Assembly (NCBI GenBank): GCA_002394605.1
Contig: DGUI01000017.1
Location: 8,401-72,400, forward strand
Direction: 5' to 3'
From: Mageeibacillus sp. UBA4314
GTDB lineage: Bacteria > Bacillota > Clostridia > Saccharofermentanales > Saccharofermentanaceae
Length of the DNA: 64,000 nucleotides
Below are positions 51,178 through 61,063 of the stretch, in pieces. Made by a program: the position numbers and the translations under genes. Position 1 is the stretch's first letter. The number at the start of each line of letters is the position of its first letter. The notes under the pieces are model-generated. The model worked only from the letters and a program-made list of their open reading frames with translations. It searched no databases and was not told the DNA's origin.

Positions 51178-54100
51178 TTATACACCATCAGGTGCGGAAT
51201 TTGGCAAATACTCCACATTATCGTGACCTGCTGCATCTCCGATGACCCTCAGGGTATCAGGATTAAGATCCACATTGCAGACCGGATCGAGCCTTAACAG
51301 ACTGTTGTCCTTCGTAAAGACGACATCCACCGGACAATTGCCGTGGAAATATATGAGGAGGTTCAAGAGCATATTGTACTCTTTGGAGCTGGGGAGCTTA
51401 TTGAACTTTATCCTGAGGACTCCCCCGCCGGCCATGGCGCCCGAGGACTTGGATTCATCGGCGGGCTTCGGCTCGGGCGTGTAACGTTCCGACGATCTTT
51501 GCAGCCTTCCGAGATCTCTAGGTGCCTTGTCGATCTGGAACATCTTGTCTATGAATATCGAGAAATCGTCACCTCTCAAGTGGCGTCTTCCGACGAACAG
51601 ATAACATTTCCCCTGGATCAGGTAAGGCCTTATGTAATCAACCGTCTTCCCGAAAGCAACAGCCTCATAAGGTCCCGTCATGTCCTCAAGAGCAAGAGTG
51701 ACCATCGGTGTCCTCGACTTCGTGTACCTGATGTTCACACTGTTTATTATTCCCGCCATTACGACTATCCTGTCGTCATCGAGCATATCCTTAAGCCCTG
51801 CTGCGATCATCTCCTGCGCATCAGCACTCGTAAAATCAGTCTTCGTCTCAATGATGCCCTTATAGGCAGCGAGCGGATGTCCCGACAGATAGAGACCAAC
51901 GGATTCCTTCTCGTATCCGAGCTTCACTTCAGACGGATATTCCTCAGTATCATAGACATGGACAAGATCACTGTCGCTCTTGTCTGCGCCCGTCTGCTCC
52001 ATCGCATCGAAGATGCTCAGCTGTCCATTCATCTGCCTGCTGTGTCTCAATGCAAGGCCTTCGAGTTCAGTCTGGCACGTCCTAACCATCGTAGCCCTGT
52101 TGTATCCGAGATCATCAAGAGCAGAAGACCAGATCAGATACTCCATCGTATTCCGCTTTATGCCGAGTTCCGCACCGCGGACAAGGAAATCCTCAAATGA
52201 CTTATATCTGCCATTCTTCTCACGGTCTTCCTCGATCTGCCGGACCTGTCCTTCGCCGACGCCTTTGATGACAGTAAGTCCGATCCTGATGCCGAACTTG
52301 CCGTCTTCAGTCTTCTCCGTAGTAAACCTCGCCCTGCTCTTATTGATATCGGGCCTTAAGACAGGGATCCCCATCTGTTCAGAAGCTGTTATATAGCCTG
52401 ACGCCTTCGCAAGTTCAGTCCTGAAGGAATTAAGCGTAGCCGTCATGAACTCCACGGGATAGTAGTATTTGATATAAGCAGTCCAATAACCTACGACTGC
52501 GTAACATGCCGCATGCGCCTTGTTGAATGCATAACCTGCAAAACCCGCGACATCATCAAATATCTTCGATGCAACATCTCCGGGAACACCGCGCTTGATG
52601 GCTCCGTCTATCTTTTTGCCGGAGTCATCCTCACCGCCGTAGATGAAGAGGTTCCTGTACTCCTCCATGATCTCCTTCTTCTTCTTGCTCATGGCACGCC
52701 TGATGTTGTCGCTCTGTCCCATCGAGAACCCTGCAAGATCCCTTACAATCTGCATGACCTGTTCCTGATATATCGCACACCCGTAAGTAACCTTCAGGAT
52801 GGGTTCGAGGAGAGGGTGGTCGTACTTGATCTTGGAAGAATCATGACGGCATTCAACATACTTCGGTATCTGGTCCATGGGTCCCGGCCTGTAGAGAGCG
52901 ATGCCCGCGATGATGTCCTCAAGACTCTGCGGCTGGAGCTGCTTCATGAACGAAGTCATGCCGCGGCTCTCAAGCTGGAACACGCCGGTGGTCTCACCGC
53001 GCCCGATCATGTCGTAGATGTTCTTGTCATCCAGCGGTATCGTCTCTAGCGATATCTGCTTGCCGTAATTCTGCTTAACCAGTTCTACCGCATCCTGAAG
53101 CACGGTTAGAGTCCGAAGGCCGAGGAAATCGAACTTGAGAAGTCCGACGCTCTCGACATCATACTTGGAGAACTGGACGACGGGAGTCTCATCGTTGGTT
53201 GCAAGAGGTGCGATGTCAGTGATCGGAATGCCGGAGATTATGACTCCCGCAGCATGCGTTGAAGAATTCCTCGGAAGCCCTTCGAGCTTCATGGCCATAT
53301 CAACGATCTTCTTCGTATCAGCATCGTTGTCATAGAGAGTCTTCAGTTCAGGATTGACTTCCAGTGCATCGGCAAGAGTGATGCCCGGCTTGAACGGGAT
53401 CATCTTAGCGATCTTATCCCCTGTGGAATATGGCAGATCCAAAACCCTTACAACATCATGGATACATGACTTGGCAGCAAGCGTACCGAAAGTGATGACC
53501 TGCGCCACCCTCTCGCTCCCGTACTTCGCGGTAACATAGTCTATCGCGATCTGTCTGGTCTCATCAGCAAAATCAACATCAAAATCCGGCATCGACACAC
53601 GTTCGATGTTAAGGAATCTCTCAAACACGAGACCGTACTTTATCGGATCGAGATCTGTTATCCCGACCGCATATGCAACGAGTGAACCTGCGCCTGAACC
53701 TCTTCCAGGTCCGACTACCACGCCATGGGTCTTGGAGTAATTGATAAAATCCCAGACGATCAGGTAATAATCCGTATATCCCATCGTATTGATGACGTCA
53801 AGCTCATAATCAAGCCTCTTGACATACTCTTCCGAATCAACAGCAGGCGGGGTTATCTCAAACCTCTTCTTAAGGCCTTCATATGCCAGATAAGTCAGAT
53901 ACTGCGATGTTGATCCAAAGCCTTCAGGCACATCATACTTCGGAAGATGGATCGTATCGAAATCATACTCTGCCGTACACATCGCTGCGATCTTCCCTGT
54001 ATTCTCAACAGCTTCTGGAAGAGATGAGAAGAACCTTCTCATCTCAGTCTCGGACTTAACATAGTAGTCATTGGTGCTCATGTGCATGCGGTCCTTATCC

Positions 54101-54804
54101 GCAAGCTTGGCTCCTGTCTGCATGCAGAGCAGGACATCATGAGTCTCGTAATCAGCCTGCGTCAGATAGTGGCAGTCATTAGTAGCGGCAAGAGGGATGC
54201 CGGTCTTATTGCTGATCCTGACGAGAGCTGCATTGACCTTCGCCTGTTCGGGAGTAGTATTAGCCTGAACCTCGAGATAATAATTCCCTTCACCGAATAT
54301 ATCCCGGTATCTGAGAGCTGTCTGCTCCGCTTCATCCTCGTTGCCTGAGAGGACCTGTGAAGCAACTTTGCCTGCCATGCAGGCAGACAGACAGATGAGA
54401 CCTTCATGGTACTGTTCAAGGAGTTCCTCATCGATCCTGGGCTTTCTGTAAAAACCTTCGGTATAACCCTTCGACACAAGCCTGTTGAGATTGGCAAGTC
54501 CGGTATTATCCCTGGCGAGCAGGATAAGGTGGTAATATGCTCTTACCTGCTGTCCTGCTGCGTTGATGCTGCTCTTGATGTGTCTCGATCCCGGTGCAAC
54601 ATAGACCTCGCATCCGATCACCGGGTGGATCCCCTCGGCCTTCATCGCCTTGAAGAAAGCTACCGCTCCGAACATGTTGCCGTGATCAGTTATGGCGCAT
54701 GAAGTCATACCCATCGCCTTGATGCGCTTGGCAAGGTCCTTGATACGGATAGCACCGTCAAGAAGACTGTACTCTGTATGCAGATGAAGATGACAAAAAT
54801 CCAT
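51178..54804 (-). CDS. dnaE: DNA polymerase III alpha subunit
   Basis: 1208 aa. Replicative polymerase catalytic subunit. PHP domain at the N-terminus (CHLHLHTEYSLLDGAI), polymerase core with the catalytic aspartates in MPDFDVDFAD, tandem helix-hairpin-helix region (IKGVGEGQVRQIEED), and an OB domain near the C-terminus (VVMAGIINSVN). It ends in a region resembling the tau-binding tail. Bacillota usually also carry PolC; not seen here. Confidence 0.96.
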   Translation of the reverse strand: MDFCHLHLHTEYSLLDGAIRIKDLAKRIKAMGMTSCAITDHGNMFGAVAFFKAMKAEGIHPVIGCEVYVAPGSRHIKSSINAAGQQVRAYYHLILLARDNTGLANLNRLVSKGYTEGFYRKPRIDEELLEQYHEGLICLSACMAGKVASQVLSGNEDEAEQTALRYRDIFGEGNYYLEVQANTTPEQAKVNAALVRISNKTGIPLAATNDCHYLTQADYETHDVLLCMQTGAKLADKDRMHMSTNDYYVKSETEMRRFFSSLPEAVENTGKIAAMCTAEYDFDTIHLPKYDVPEGFGSTSQYLTYLAYEGLKKRFEITPPAVDSEEYVKRLDYELDVINTMGYTDYYLIVWDFINYSKTHGVVVGPGRGSGAGSLVAYAVGITDLDPIKYGLVFERFLNIERVSMPDFDVDFADETRQIAIDYVTAKYGSERVAQVITFGTLAAKSCIHDVVRVLDLPYSTGDKIAKMIPFKPGITLADALEVNPELKTLYDNDADTKKIVDMAMKLEGLPRNSSTHAAGVIISGIPITDIAPLATNDETPVVQFSKYDVESVGLLKFDFLGLRTLTVLQDAVELVKQNYGKQISLETIPLDDKNIYDMIGRGETTGVFQLESRGMTSFMKQLQPQSLEDIIAGIALYRPGPMDQIPKYVECRHDSSKIKYDHPLLEPILKVTYGCAIYQEQVMQIVRDLAGFSMGQSDNIRRAMSKKKKEIMEEYRNLFIYGGEDDSGKKIDGAIKRGVPGDVASKIFDDVAGFAGYAFNKAHAACYAVVGYWTAYIKYYYPVEFMTATLNSFRTELAKASGYITASEQMGIPVLRPDINKSRARFTTEKTEDGKFGIRIGLTVIKGVGEGQVRQIEEDREKNGRYKSFEDFLVRGAELGIKRNTMEYLIWSSALDDLGYNRATMVRTCQTELEGLALRHSRQMNGQLSIFDAMEQTGADKSDSDLVHVYDTEEYPSEVKLGYEKESVGLYLSGHPLAAYKGIIETKTDFTSADAQEMIAAGLKDMLDDDRIVVMAGIINSVNIRYTKSRTPMVTLALEDMTGPYEAVAFGKTVDYIRPYLIQGKCYLFVGRRHLRGDDFSIFIDKMFQIDKAPRDLGRLQRSSERYTPEPKPADESKSSGAMAGGGVLRIKFNKLPSSKEYNMLLNLLIYFHGNCPVDVVFTKDNSLLRLDPVCNVDLNPDTLRVIGDAAGHDNVEYLPNSAPDGV

Positions 54805-54898
54805 TCCTGACTCCGGAAAACTTTTCTTAGTTGATTATACTATGGCAAAGCCAAAATATCAATCGAAAGCGAACATAAGTTCTTGTCGTATTATGACG

Positions 54899-56212
54899 TC
54901 ATCCGGGCATGCTTCCAACAACACCAGCCCCTTCTGATCTGTCGATATGGCAGGTAATGACATCGCCGTTATCAACATTATCCGTATCGCATGATACTTT
55001 GCATCTGACATGCCAGGGTGTGTATCCTTCAGCTTCACCATTCCTTATCTGCTCGACGATGACTTTACACGTCCTGCCCTTAAGTGATGAGGCAAACTCT
55101 TCCTCCAGTCCCGTTGAGATCCTGATAAGCTCATTGGCCCTTGCCTTCTTCACAGCCTGGGTAAGCTGATCCTTCATGCCGGCAGCTGCAGTACCCTCCC
55201 TTACCGAATAAGGGAATACATGGAGCTTTGCAAACTTAAGCCTCTTAACAAACTCACAGGTGACCTTGAATTCCTCTTCCGTCTCACCCGGGAAGCCGGC
55301 GATCACATCCGTTGTAAGTGCCATGTCAGGGAATATTTCGCGGAGCTTACTAACGCGCTCCTCATACTGCGCCGTATCGTATCTTCTGCCCATCCTCTTA
55401 AGGACGGTATCGCAGCCGCTCTGAAGTGATAAGTGGAACTGCGGACAGAGCTTTGTAACCTCAGAAAGCGCCCCGATAAACTCGTCTGTCAGGGACAGCG
55501 GTTCCAGTGAAGCAAGACGGATGTTCGTGATCCCTTCGATGCCATTTATGGCCATAAGGACGCGGTACAGGCTCATGATGTCCTCGCCCCTGTCCCTGCC
55601 GTAGGAACAAGTGTGGATCCCCGTAATGACGACCTCTTTATATCCGGATGAAGCAAGCGACCTTGCCTCGGCGATTATGTCATCAAACGGACGCGAAGCA
55701 ACTCTCCCCCTCGCGAAAGGAATGATGCAGTAAGTGCAGAACATGTTGCATCCGTCTTCGATCTTGATGTAAGCGCGGGTTCCTTCGGGTGACAAGACAG
55801 TGCCGAAATCGTGATAGACATCACTCTTTGATACGTCAGGCCTTACATGTGAGCAGGCGTGATCGAGAGTGGCATCAGCATGTTCCCGGATAAAGCTTTC
55901 GACACGGTCGACCACCGTATTCTTATCTCTTGTCCCGAGCACGATATCAGCGTCGAGAACGCCGCCTGCCATCTCGGATGCGCATCCCATCGCCACTACG
56001 ACTGCGGACGGATTTGCCCGCGCCATTTTGCGGAGGCTCTGACGTGATTTGCGGTCAGCCTCCTGCGTAACGGTGCACGTATTTACGATACAGCAATCAG
56101 CACAAGAAGGGTCATCAGTTATCTGATGCCCCTTCTCGATAAAAAGATTCCTTATTGCGTCCGTCTCATACTGGTTGACACGGCATCCTAATGTCAGGAA
56201 ATAGACTAACAT
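54899..56212 (-). CDS. mtaB: tRNA t6A37 methylthiotransferase MtaB
   Basis: 437 aa. Radical SAM enzyme adding a methylthio group to t6A37 of tRNA. UPF0004 domain with FLTLGCRVNQYETDAI and CIVNTCTVTQEADRKSRQ, radical SAM motif CNMFCTYC, and a C-terminal TRAM domain. LGCRVNQ marks the MtaB branch rather than MiaB (GCQMN). It overlaps the aspS stop by 1 nt (TAATG) and should be controlled by the aspartate T-box. Confidence 0.94.
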   Translation of the reverse strand: MLVYFLTLGCRVNQYETDAIRNLFIEKGHQITDDPSCADCCIVNTCTVTQEADRKSRQSLRKMARANPSAVVVAMGCASEMAGGVLDADIVLGTRDKNTVVDRVESFIREHADATLDHACSHVRPDVSKSDVYHDFGTVLSPEGTRAYIKIEDGCNMFCTYCIIPFARGRVASRPFDDIIAEARSLASSGYKEVVITGIHTCSYGRDRGEDIMSLYRVLMAINGIEGITNIRLASLEPLSLTDEFIGALSEVTKLCPQFHLSLQSGCDTVLKRMGRRYDTAQYEERVSKLREIFPDMALTTDVIAGFPGETEEEFKVTCEFVKRLKFAKLHVFPYSVREGTAAAGMKDQLTQAVKKARANELIRISTGLEEEFASSLKGRTCKVIVEQIRNGEAEGYTPWHVRCKVSCDTDNVDNGDVITCHIDRSEGAGVVGSMPG

Positions 56213-57957
56213 TATGCGCGGACTTTGATGTGTACTTCCCGAAGCTGCTGCTCGGTGACTTCGCCGGGAGCACCGCAGAGCAGATCCTGTGCATTACCGT
56301 TCATGGGGAACGCGATGACTTCACGGATCGACTCTTCACCTCTGAGGAGCATGATCATACGGTCAACACCGGGAGCCATTCCGGCATGCGGCGGTGCACC
56401 GAACTTGAATGCGCTGTAGAGAGCGCCGAACCTTGTCTGAAGTTCTTCTTCCGAGTATCCTGCGATCTCGAATGCCTTCTTCATGATGTCGAGGTCATGG
56501 TTACGTACGGCACCTGATGAGAGTTCTACGCCGTTACATACGATATCGTACTGGTAAGCGAGGATGTCTTCAGGCTTCTTTGTCTCAAGCGCTTCAAGTC
56601 CGCCCTGAGGCATTGAGAAAGGATTATGCGTGAAGATATACTTCTTGGTCTCGTTGTCATATTCATACATCGGGAAATCATTTACGTAGCAGAACCTGAA
56701 CGCATTCTCCTCGATGAGGCCGAGCCTCTTGCCGAGCTCGTTCCTGATCTGTCCTGCGAACTCAGCAGCCTTGACTTCATTGGCAGCAATGAAGAAGATC
56801 GTATCGCCGGACTCAAGTGAACCGAGAGTCCTGATCTCATCCTTCATGTCATCGGGAATGAACTTGTCGATAGGTCCCTTATATGTTCCGTCTTCAAGGA
56901 CTTCAAGATATCCGAGACCGCCCATGCCGATCTCCTGGGCAAACTTGAGAAGCTTCTCGTGGAAGCCCTTGCTCATCTCAGCGTGGACCTTGATCGCCCT
57001 TACAGTCTGACCGATGAAAGGCTTAAATGTGCAGCGCTGGAAGAAATCCGTCACATCGATGATGCGGAGAGGATTGCGCAGATCGGGCTTATCTGAACCG
57101 AACTCGAGCATTGCCTGCTTATATGAATATACGGGATAAGGTGCTGCAGTAACCTTGGCACCCTCAGGAGCGAACTTCTCAAAAGCAGCCGTAAGGATCT
57201 CCTCGCCTGCCCTGAACACATCCTCCTGAGTTGCAAAGCTCATCTCGAAATCAAGCTGGTAGAACTCTCCGGGGGATCTGTCTGCCCTTGCATCCTCATC
57301 ACGGAAGCAGGGAGCGATCTGGAAATACTTGTCAAAACCGGATACCATCAGGAGCTGCTTGAACTGCTGGGGAGCCTGGGGAAGAGCATAGAACTTGCCC
57401 TTGTATTTTCTGGAAGGAACGATGTAGTCTCTTGCACCTTCAGGTGAAGATGATGTAAGGATAGGCGTCTGGATCTCGAGAAATCCCATCTCGGTCATCT
57501 TCTGTCTGAGGAAAGAGATGACCTGTGATCTGAACACGATATTGTCTTTGACCTTCTTGTTCCTGAGGTCAAGATATCTGTACTTGAGACGCACATCCTC
57601 CCTGATCTCCTTGGATGTCATGACCTCGAAAGGAAGCTGGCTGTAGACCTTGCCCAGCACATCGACCTTATGCGCCTCGAGCTCGATCGTACCTGATGCG
57701 ATCTTGGGATTATATGTCTCTTCATCACGGTGCTCTATGACACCCTCGATGCTGATGCACTCCTCCTTAACGAGTCCGTCAAGAAGTGATGTATCACGCA
57801 TGACGACCTGGAGAACTCCGTACATGTCCCTCAGATCGATGAAAGATACGCCGCCGTGGTCTCTGATATTCTCGATCCATCCTGCGACTCTTAAAGTCTT
57901 GCCTACATCTGCCTCACTTATCTCATTGATAAGCCTGTCTCTGTAAATATTCGCCAT
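56212..57957 (-). CDS. aspS: Aspartyl-tRNA synthetase
   Basis: 581 aa, bacterial type with the GAD insertion. Anticodon-binding OB domain at the N-terminus (VAGWIENIRDHGGVSFIDLRD), class II motif 2 FRDEDARADRSPGEFYQLD, and motif 3 GMAPGVDRMIMLL. GGAGG 8 nt before ATG 57957 sets the start; the frame runs 9 codons into the leader. Whether it is discriminating or also charges tRNA-Asn cannot be told from this window. Confidence 0.97.
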   Translation of the reverse strand: MANIYRDRLINEISEADVGKTLRVAGWIENIRDHGGVSFIDLRDMYGVLQVVMRDTSLLDGLVKEECISIEGVIEHRDEETYNPKIASGTIELEAHKVDVLGKVYSQLPFEVMTSKEIREDVRLKYRYLDLRNKKVKDNIVFRSQVISFLRQKMTEMGFLEIQTPILTSSSPEGARDYIVPSRKYKGKFYALPQAPQQFKQLLMVSGFDKYFQIAPCFRDEDARADRSPGEFYQLDFEMSFATQEDVFRAGEEILTAAFEKFAPEGAKVTAAPYPVYSYKQAMLEFGSDKPDLRNPLRIIDVTDFFQRCTFKPFIGQTVRAIKVHAEMSKGFHEKLLKFAQEIGMGGLGYLEVLEDGTYKGPIDKFIPDDMKDEIRTLGSLESGDTIFFIAANEVKAAEFAGQIRNELGKRLGLIEENAFRFCYVNDFPMYEYDNETKKYIFTHNPFSMPQGGLEALETKKPEDILAYQYDIVCNGVELSSGAVRNHDLDIMKKAFEIAGYSEEELQTRFGALYSAFKFGAPPHAGMAPGVDRMIMLLRGEESIREVIAFPMNGNAQDLLCGAPGEVTEQQLREVHIKVRA

Positions 57958-57984
57958 TTTACGTTCCTCCCGTTTGATCTGCAA

Positions 57985-58244
57985 ATAAAAAATCCCGAAC
58001 GAAATCCTCGTTCAGGACGAATCAATAATCCGCGGTGCCACCTGAATTACCGCTTATCTGCGGTCTCTTATAAACTCCCTTAACGCGGGGGTAAGTCGGC
58101 TCACCTACTTGCCGCATAAGCTTTCAGATCGCGGCTGATGAAGTGTTATTCCCCCGTCCTCTGCTCCGCCCGCGCTTCCAGCCTTAGACGCGGTGCTCTC
58201 TGTGGCGATATTACGGGGTACTTCTCTTCGTCTTCGCCTGTTCT
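57985..58244 (-). promoter_or_regulatory. Aspartate T-box riboswitch with terminator
   Basis: AGAGAGCACC in stem I; the stem base CCCCGT/ACGGGG brackets the likely specifier GAC (Asp) at 58158-58156. T-box sequence GGTGGCACCGCGG at 58042-58030. The terminator hairpin (58017-57993, 10 pairs) is followed by TTTTTTATTT. It controls aspS-mtaB by tRNA-Asp charging. Confidence 0.92.
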
Positions 58245-58250
58245 TTGCAG

Positions 58251-58279
58251 ATAGTACATAAATTATCCGTAAAAGTCAA
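58251..58279 (-). promoter_or_regulatory. aspS promoter
   Basis: Minus strand TTGACT (58279-58274), a 17-bp spacer and TACTAT (58256-58251), just after the rnr stop codon. Confidence 0.65.
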
Positions 58280-58282
58280 TAA

Positions 58283-60193
58283 TCAATGCCTTCTCCTGCC
58301 CTTTTTCCTTATCCTCGCGGCGGTCTTCTGCTTGCGCCTTCCGGGGGTCTTATGATCCCCCTTATCTCTCTTACTGTTATTCTGTTCCTCCTGCGCCATC
58401 ACGAAATCGATATGACGCCTGTCCTCATCCACGGAAGACAGCATTACCCTTACTTTCTGACCGATATAGAGCTGGTTTCCCGACCTTGCACCGATCGCCC
58501 TGTATCTCCTCTCGTCGAACAGATAATGATCTCTCATCGTCCTGAAAGCAACAAAGCCTTCCGCCGTTGACTCCAGCATGACAAAAAGGCCTGCATCGAT
58601 TATCCCGGTAATGATCCCGTCAAACTCCTCGCCGATCCTGTCCTTCATATACTCACAGACCTTGACATCGATGGACGCCCTCTCCGCCTCAACGGAATTG
58701 CGTTCCATGTCAGAGCTTATCGCGGACACCTGTTCAACGAGCGGTGCGAAATGCTTCCTCTTATCTTCGCCATGCAGATATGTCTTTATGATCCTGTGTA
58801 TGTAAAGATCCGGATATCTTCTGATGGGACTGGTGAAATGGCAGTAGAACTCAGATGCCAATCCGAAGTGGCCTAAGTTATTGGAAGTATATCTTGCCTT
58901 TGCCATGGACCTCAAAAGGAGGGTATCAAGTGCCGGTTTTGCACCTTCATCAGCGATCGTATCCATGTAGTTCGAGATCATCAGCGGCGTTATCTTGCCG
59001 CGGAGCGTTCCCACCGCGCCATAGTATCTGGCAACATTCGTAAACCTCGTGATCTTGATGGGATCAGGATCCTCGTGGACCCTGTATACGAACGGATAGT
59101 TCATCTTGCAAAACTTCTCGGCGATGAATTCGTTTGCACAGATCATGAACGACTCGATTATCCCGTGACAGAAATTGATCGGATACTCCATGATCTCAAC
59201 AGGCTTCCCGTCTTCATCAAGTATGACCTTGGTCTCCTTCGTCTCGAAATCGATGGCGCCCCTCCTCGCCCTCATCCTCGCAAGGGAATCAGAAAGTGTC
59301 CTCATCTGTTCGAGCATGCCTATTATGGGTCCGTAGTCTAAGCCGTCACCCGGTTTAGGATCTGTCAGGATACGGTAACACTCGTTATAGCTCATCCTGC
59401 GGTCACTTTTTATGACGCTCTCATATACCTCGCCTTCTTCCGTAAGGCCTGTCTCAACGTCGACCTTCATCTCGGCAGTAAGGGTAAGACGCGGCCTGTC
59501 AGGATTAAGGCTGCACAGTCCGTTGCTGAGCTTCGGAGGGAGCATAGGGATGACCCTGTCAGACAGATAGACTGAAGTAGCCCTTCTCAAAGCTTCATTA
59601 TCAAGTGCAGTATTCTCCCTGACATAATTGGATACATCCGCGATATGGACATATAGTCTCATATACCGGTTATCGATACGTTCGAGCGATATGGCGTCAT
59701 CAAGATCCTTTGCTTCCTCACCGTCGATCGTGATCGTCAGAAGATCCCTCAGATCCCTCCTGCCTCTCGCTATCTCTTCGTCAATCTTCGATCCCTCAGG
59801 ATCATTGGGAAGAGATGATATCTCCTTAAGCACCTGTTCGGGGAACTCCTGAGGCAGACCATACTGTCGCATGACAGCCTCGATCTTGACGTCACTTTTG
59901 TCAGGATTTCCTATGACTTCAATGACCCTGCCGCGGTATTCGCCAGATGTATTATCCGGATTTAATATCTCTGCCACTACGAGCATGTCGTATGGTGCTC
60001 CGTTCAGATCATTCCTTCCGATCCTTACGATGCCGAAGTCGCCCTCCTTGAAAGCGGCATCCGGCTTGATCACACCGCCTTCCCCGAGTTCCCTCAGGAC
60101 ACCAACGACACGGTTCTTCACACCGGCGGGACCTCTCGGCGCAACATCTGCATAACATGACGGTTCATTATATTGATCAAGTTTACGTTCCAT
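58283..60193 (-). CDS. rnr: Ribonuclease R
   Basis: 636 aa, shorter than many RNase R proteins. Cold-shock-like domains at the N-terminus, RNB catalytic domain with DGEEAKDLDDAISLE (Mg2+ aspartates) and FTSPIRRYPDLYIHR, a C-terminal S1 domain, then a strongly basic tail (KQKTAARIRKKGRRRH). It degrades structured RNA. ATG 60193 behind GAGG is preferred over GTG 60202. In many Bacillota rnr follows secG; here a mobile element separates them. Confidence 0.94.
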   Translation of the reverse strand: MERKLDQYNEPSCYADVAPRGPAGVKNRVVGVLRELGEGGVIKPDAAFKEGDFGIVRIGRNDLNGAPYDMLVVAEILNPDNTSGEYRGRVIEVIGNPDKSDVKIEAVMRQYGLPQEFPEQVLKEISSLPNDPEGSKIDEEIARGRRDLRDLLTITIDGEEAKDLDDAISLERIDNRYMRLYVHIADVSNYVRENTALDNEALRRATSVYLSDRVIPMLPPKLSNGLCSLNPDRPRLTLTAEMKVDVETGLTEEGEVYESVIKSDRRMSYNECYRILTDPKPGDGLDYGPIIGMLEQMRTLSDSLARMRARRGAIDFETKETKVILDEDGKPVEIMEYPINFCHGIIESFMICANEFIAEKFCKMNYPFVYRVHEDPDPIKITRFTNVARYYGAVGTLRGKITPLMISNYMDTIADEGAKPALDTLLLRSMAKARYTSNNLGHFGLASEFYCHFTSPIRRYPDLYIHRIIKTYLHGEDKRKHFAPLVEQVSAISSDMERNSVEAERASIDVKVCEYMKDRIGEEFDGIITGIIDAGLFVMLESTAEGFVAFRTMRDHYLFDERRYRAIGARSGNQLYIGQKVRVMLSSVDEDRRHIDFVMAQEEQNNSKRDKGDHKTPGRRKQKTAARIRKKGRRRH

Positions 60194-60210
60194 GGCAGTC
60201 ACCTCATACT

Positions 60211-60219
60211 TAGATTATA
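60211..60219 (-). promoter_or_regulatory. Possible extended -10 promoter of rnr
   Basis: Minus strand TGTTATAATCTA: an extended -10 (TGnTATAAT, with TATAAT at 60219-60214). No good -35 box is seen; the sequence upstream is the mobile element end. Confidence 0.45.
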
Positions 60220-60240
60220 ACAGAACATGAGCAAATAAAA

Positions 60241-60696
60241 GGCTCTTCACGGAATACAATGATGTATAGTGTACCAAGTGTTGCCAGCTGGTCTGAACGT
60301 GTCCCTAGTGGCTGGGATGATCGGTCAATCAGATTCTCTTATTTTGTGCTTGAAAGTTGTTATTTGTGCAGGAAGGTAGAGAATCTTGATTGGAATTCTC
60401 TAGTTTCGTGCTTGAAAGTCGTTATTCGTGCAGGAAGGTAGAGAATTTTATTGAGGTGATTTTCCTTAGTCATGATATTGCCATGTCCCCGGCAGCTTTT
60501 ATTATTACCGTTCAGACCAACTGTAGGGCTAAGTGCCGTTTGCCTTCTAAGAAGTCTGAATGAGCAGGTCATTATCTATATAACACTCTATGTAGTGACC
60601 ATTACATAAAACGATTTGTAGAATGGCTTCTCTTCTGGCGATCATCAACTTCTTAACGACTCTGTCCATTCTGTCCCATGGATTCCGTGAAGAGCC
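60241..60696. mobile_element. 456-bp non-autonomous insertion element (MITE-like)
   Basis: Perfect 15-bp terminal inverted repeats, GGCTCTTCACGGAAT at 60241-60255 and its complement at 60682-60696, are flanked by an 8-bp direct duplication AAATAAAA (60233-60240 and 60697-60704). This is direct evidence of transposition. No transposase frame exists inside. The end sequence and 8-bp duplication recall ISL3-family elements (from memory). Inside are a tandem hairpin repeat and an imperfect inner inverted repeat (60285-60299 with 60509-60523, 14 of 15). It sits between secG and rnr, directly behind the secG terminator. Confidence 0.85.
60331..60448. repeat. Tandem 62-bp repeat, each unit a hairpin with compensatory changes
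   Basis: Two copies (60331-60386 and 60393-60448) share the core GTGCTTGAAAGT and GTGCAGGAAGGTAGAGAAT. Each is bounded by an inverted repeat: AGATTCTCT/AGAGAATCT in the first and GAATTCTCT/AGAGAATTT in the second. The stem differences are compensatory (G-C to A-T, A-T to G-T), which suggests that the folded form matters. Confidence 0.75.
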
Positions 60697-60700
60697 AAAT

Positions 60701-60727
60701 AAAAACGGCGCCTGTGATGAGCGCCGT
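60701..60727 (-). terminator. Terminator after secG
   Basis: Minus strand ACGGCGC-tcatcacag-GCGCCGT followed by TTTTATTT. The T-run is partly the target duplication of the adjoining mobile element. Confidence 0.85.
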
Positions 60728-60751
60728 CCGATAAAATCTTCTTAAGATCCT

Positions 60752-61003
60752 TTACCAGGCCTTTGCAACTGCCAGGTAGAGGAGTATGGATACAATGGCG
60801 AACAGTATGGCACAGATTGCTGTCCACTTCTTGAGCTGTTCCTCGAGTGAACGTCCCTTTGCCTTGCTGTAGTAAGAATCGGATGAGGCACCTGCAACGA
60901 TACCCATACCTCTGTCATTACCTTCCTGAACGAGGAAGAGGATGATGATCGCGATAGCCAGGATCGCGTCTATTACTGAAAGAATAATCTGCAGAGCACT
61001 CAT
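60752..61003 (-). CDS. secG: Preprotein translocase subunit SecG
   Basis: 83 aa, two transmembrane helices (4-25 and 60-80) with the conserved cytoplasmic loop between them (FLVQEGNDRGMGIVAGASSDSYY). Part of the SecYEG channel. RBS GGAGG 7 nt upstream. It has its own terminator. Confidence 0.95.
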   Translation of the reverse strand: MSALQIILSVIDAILAIAIIILFLVQEGNDRGMGIVAGASSDSYYSKAKGRSLEEQLKKWTAICAILFAIVSILLYLAVAKAW

Positions 61004-61063
61004 TATGCTGCCTCCATTCCGTTATTTCTTATAATTTAGCCGTTAGATAATACCACACACATC

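Noticed and set aside
60360..60572. A 70-codon minus-strand frame inside the mobile element, considered as a transposase remnant.
   Set aside because: Its C-terminal half simply translates the tandem hairpin repeats, and no DDE or helix-turn-helix motif is visible.
60473..60610. A short plus-strand frame starting ATGATATTGCC in the mobile element.
   Set aside because: No RBS at proper spacing and no recognisable protein features.
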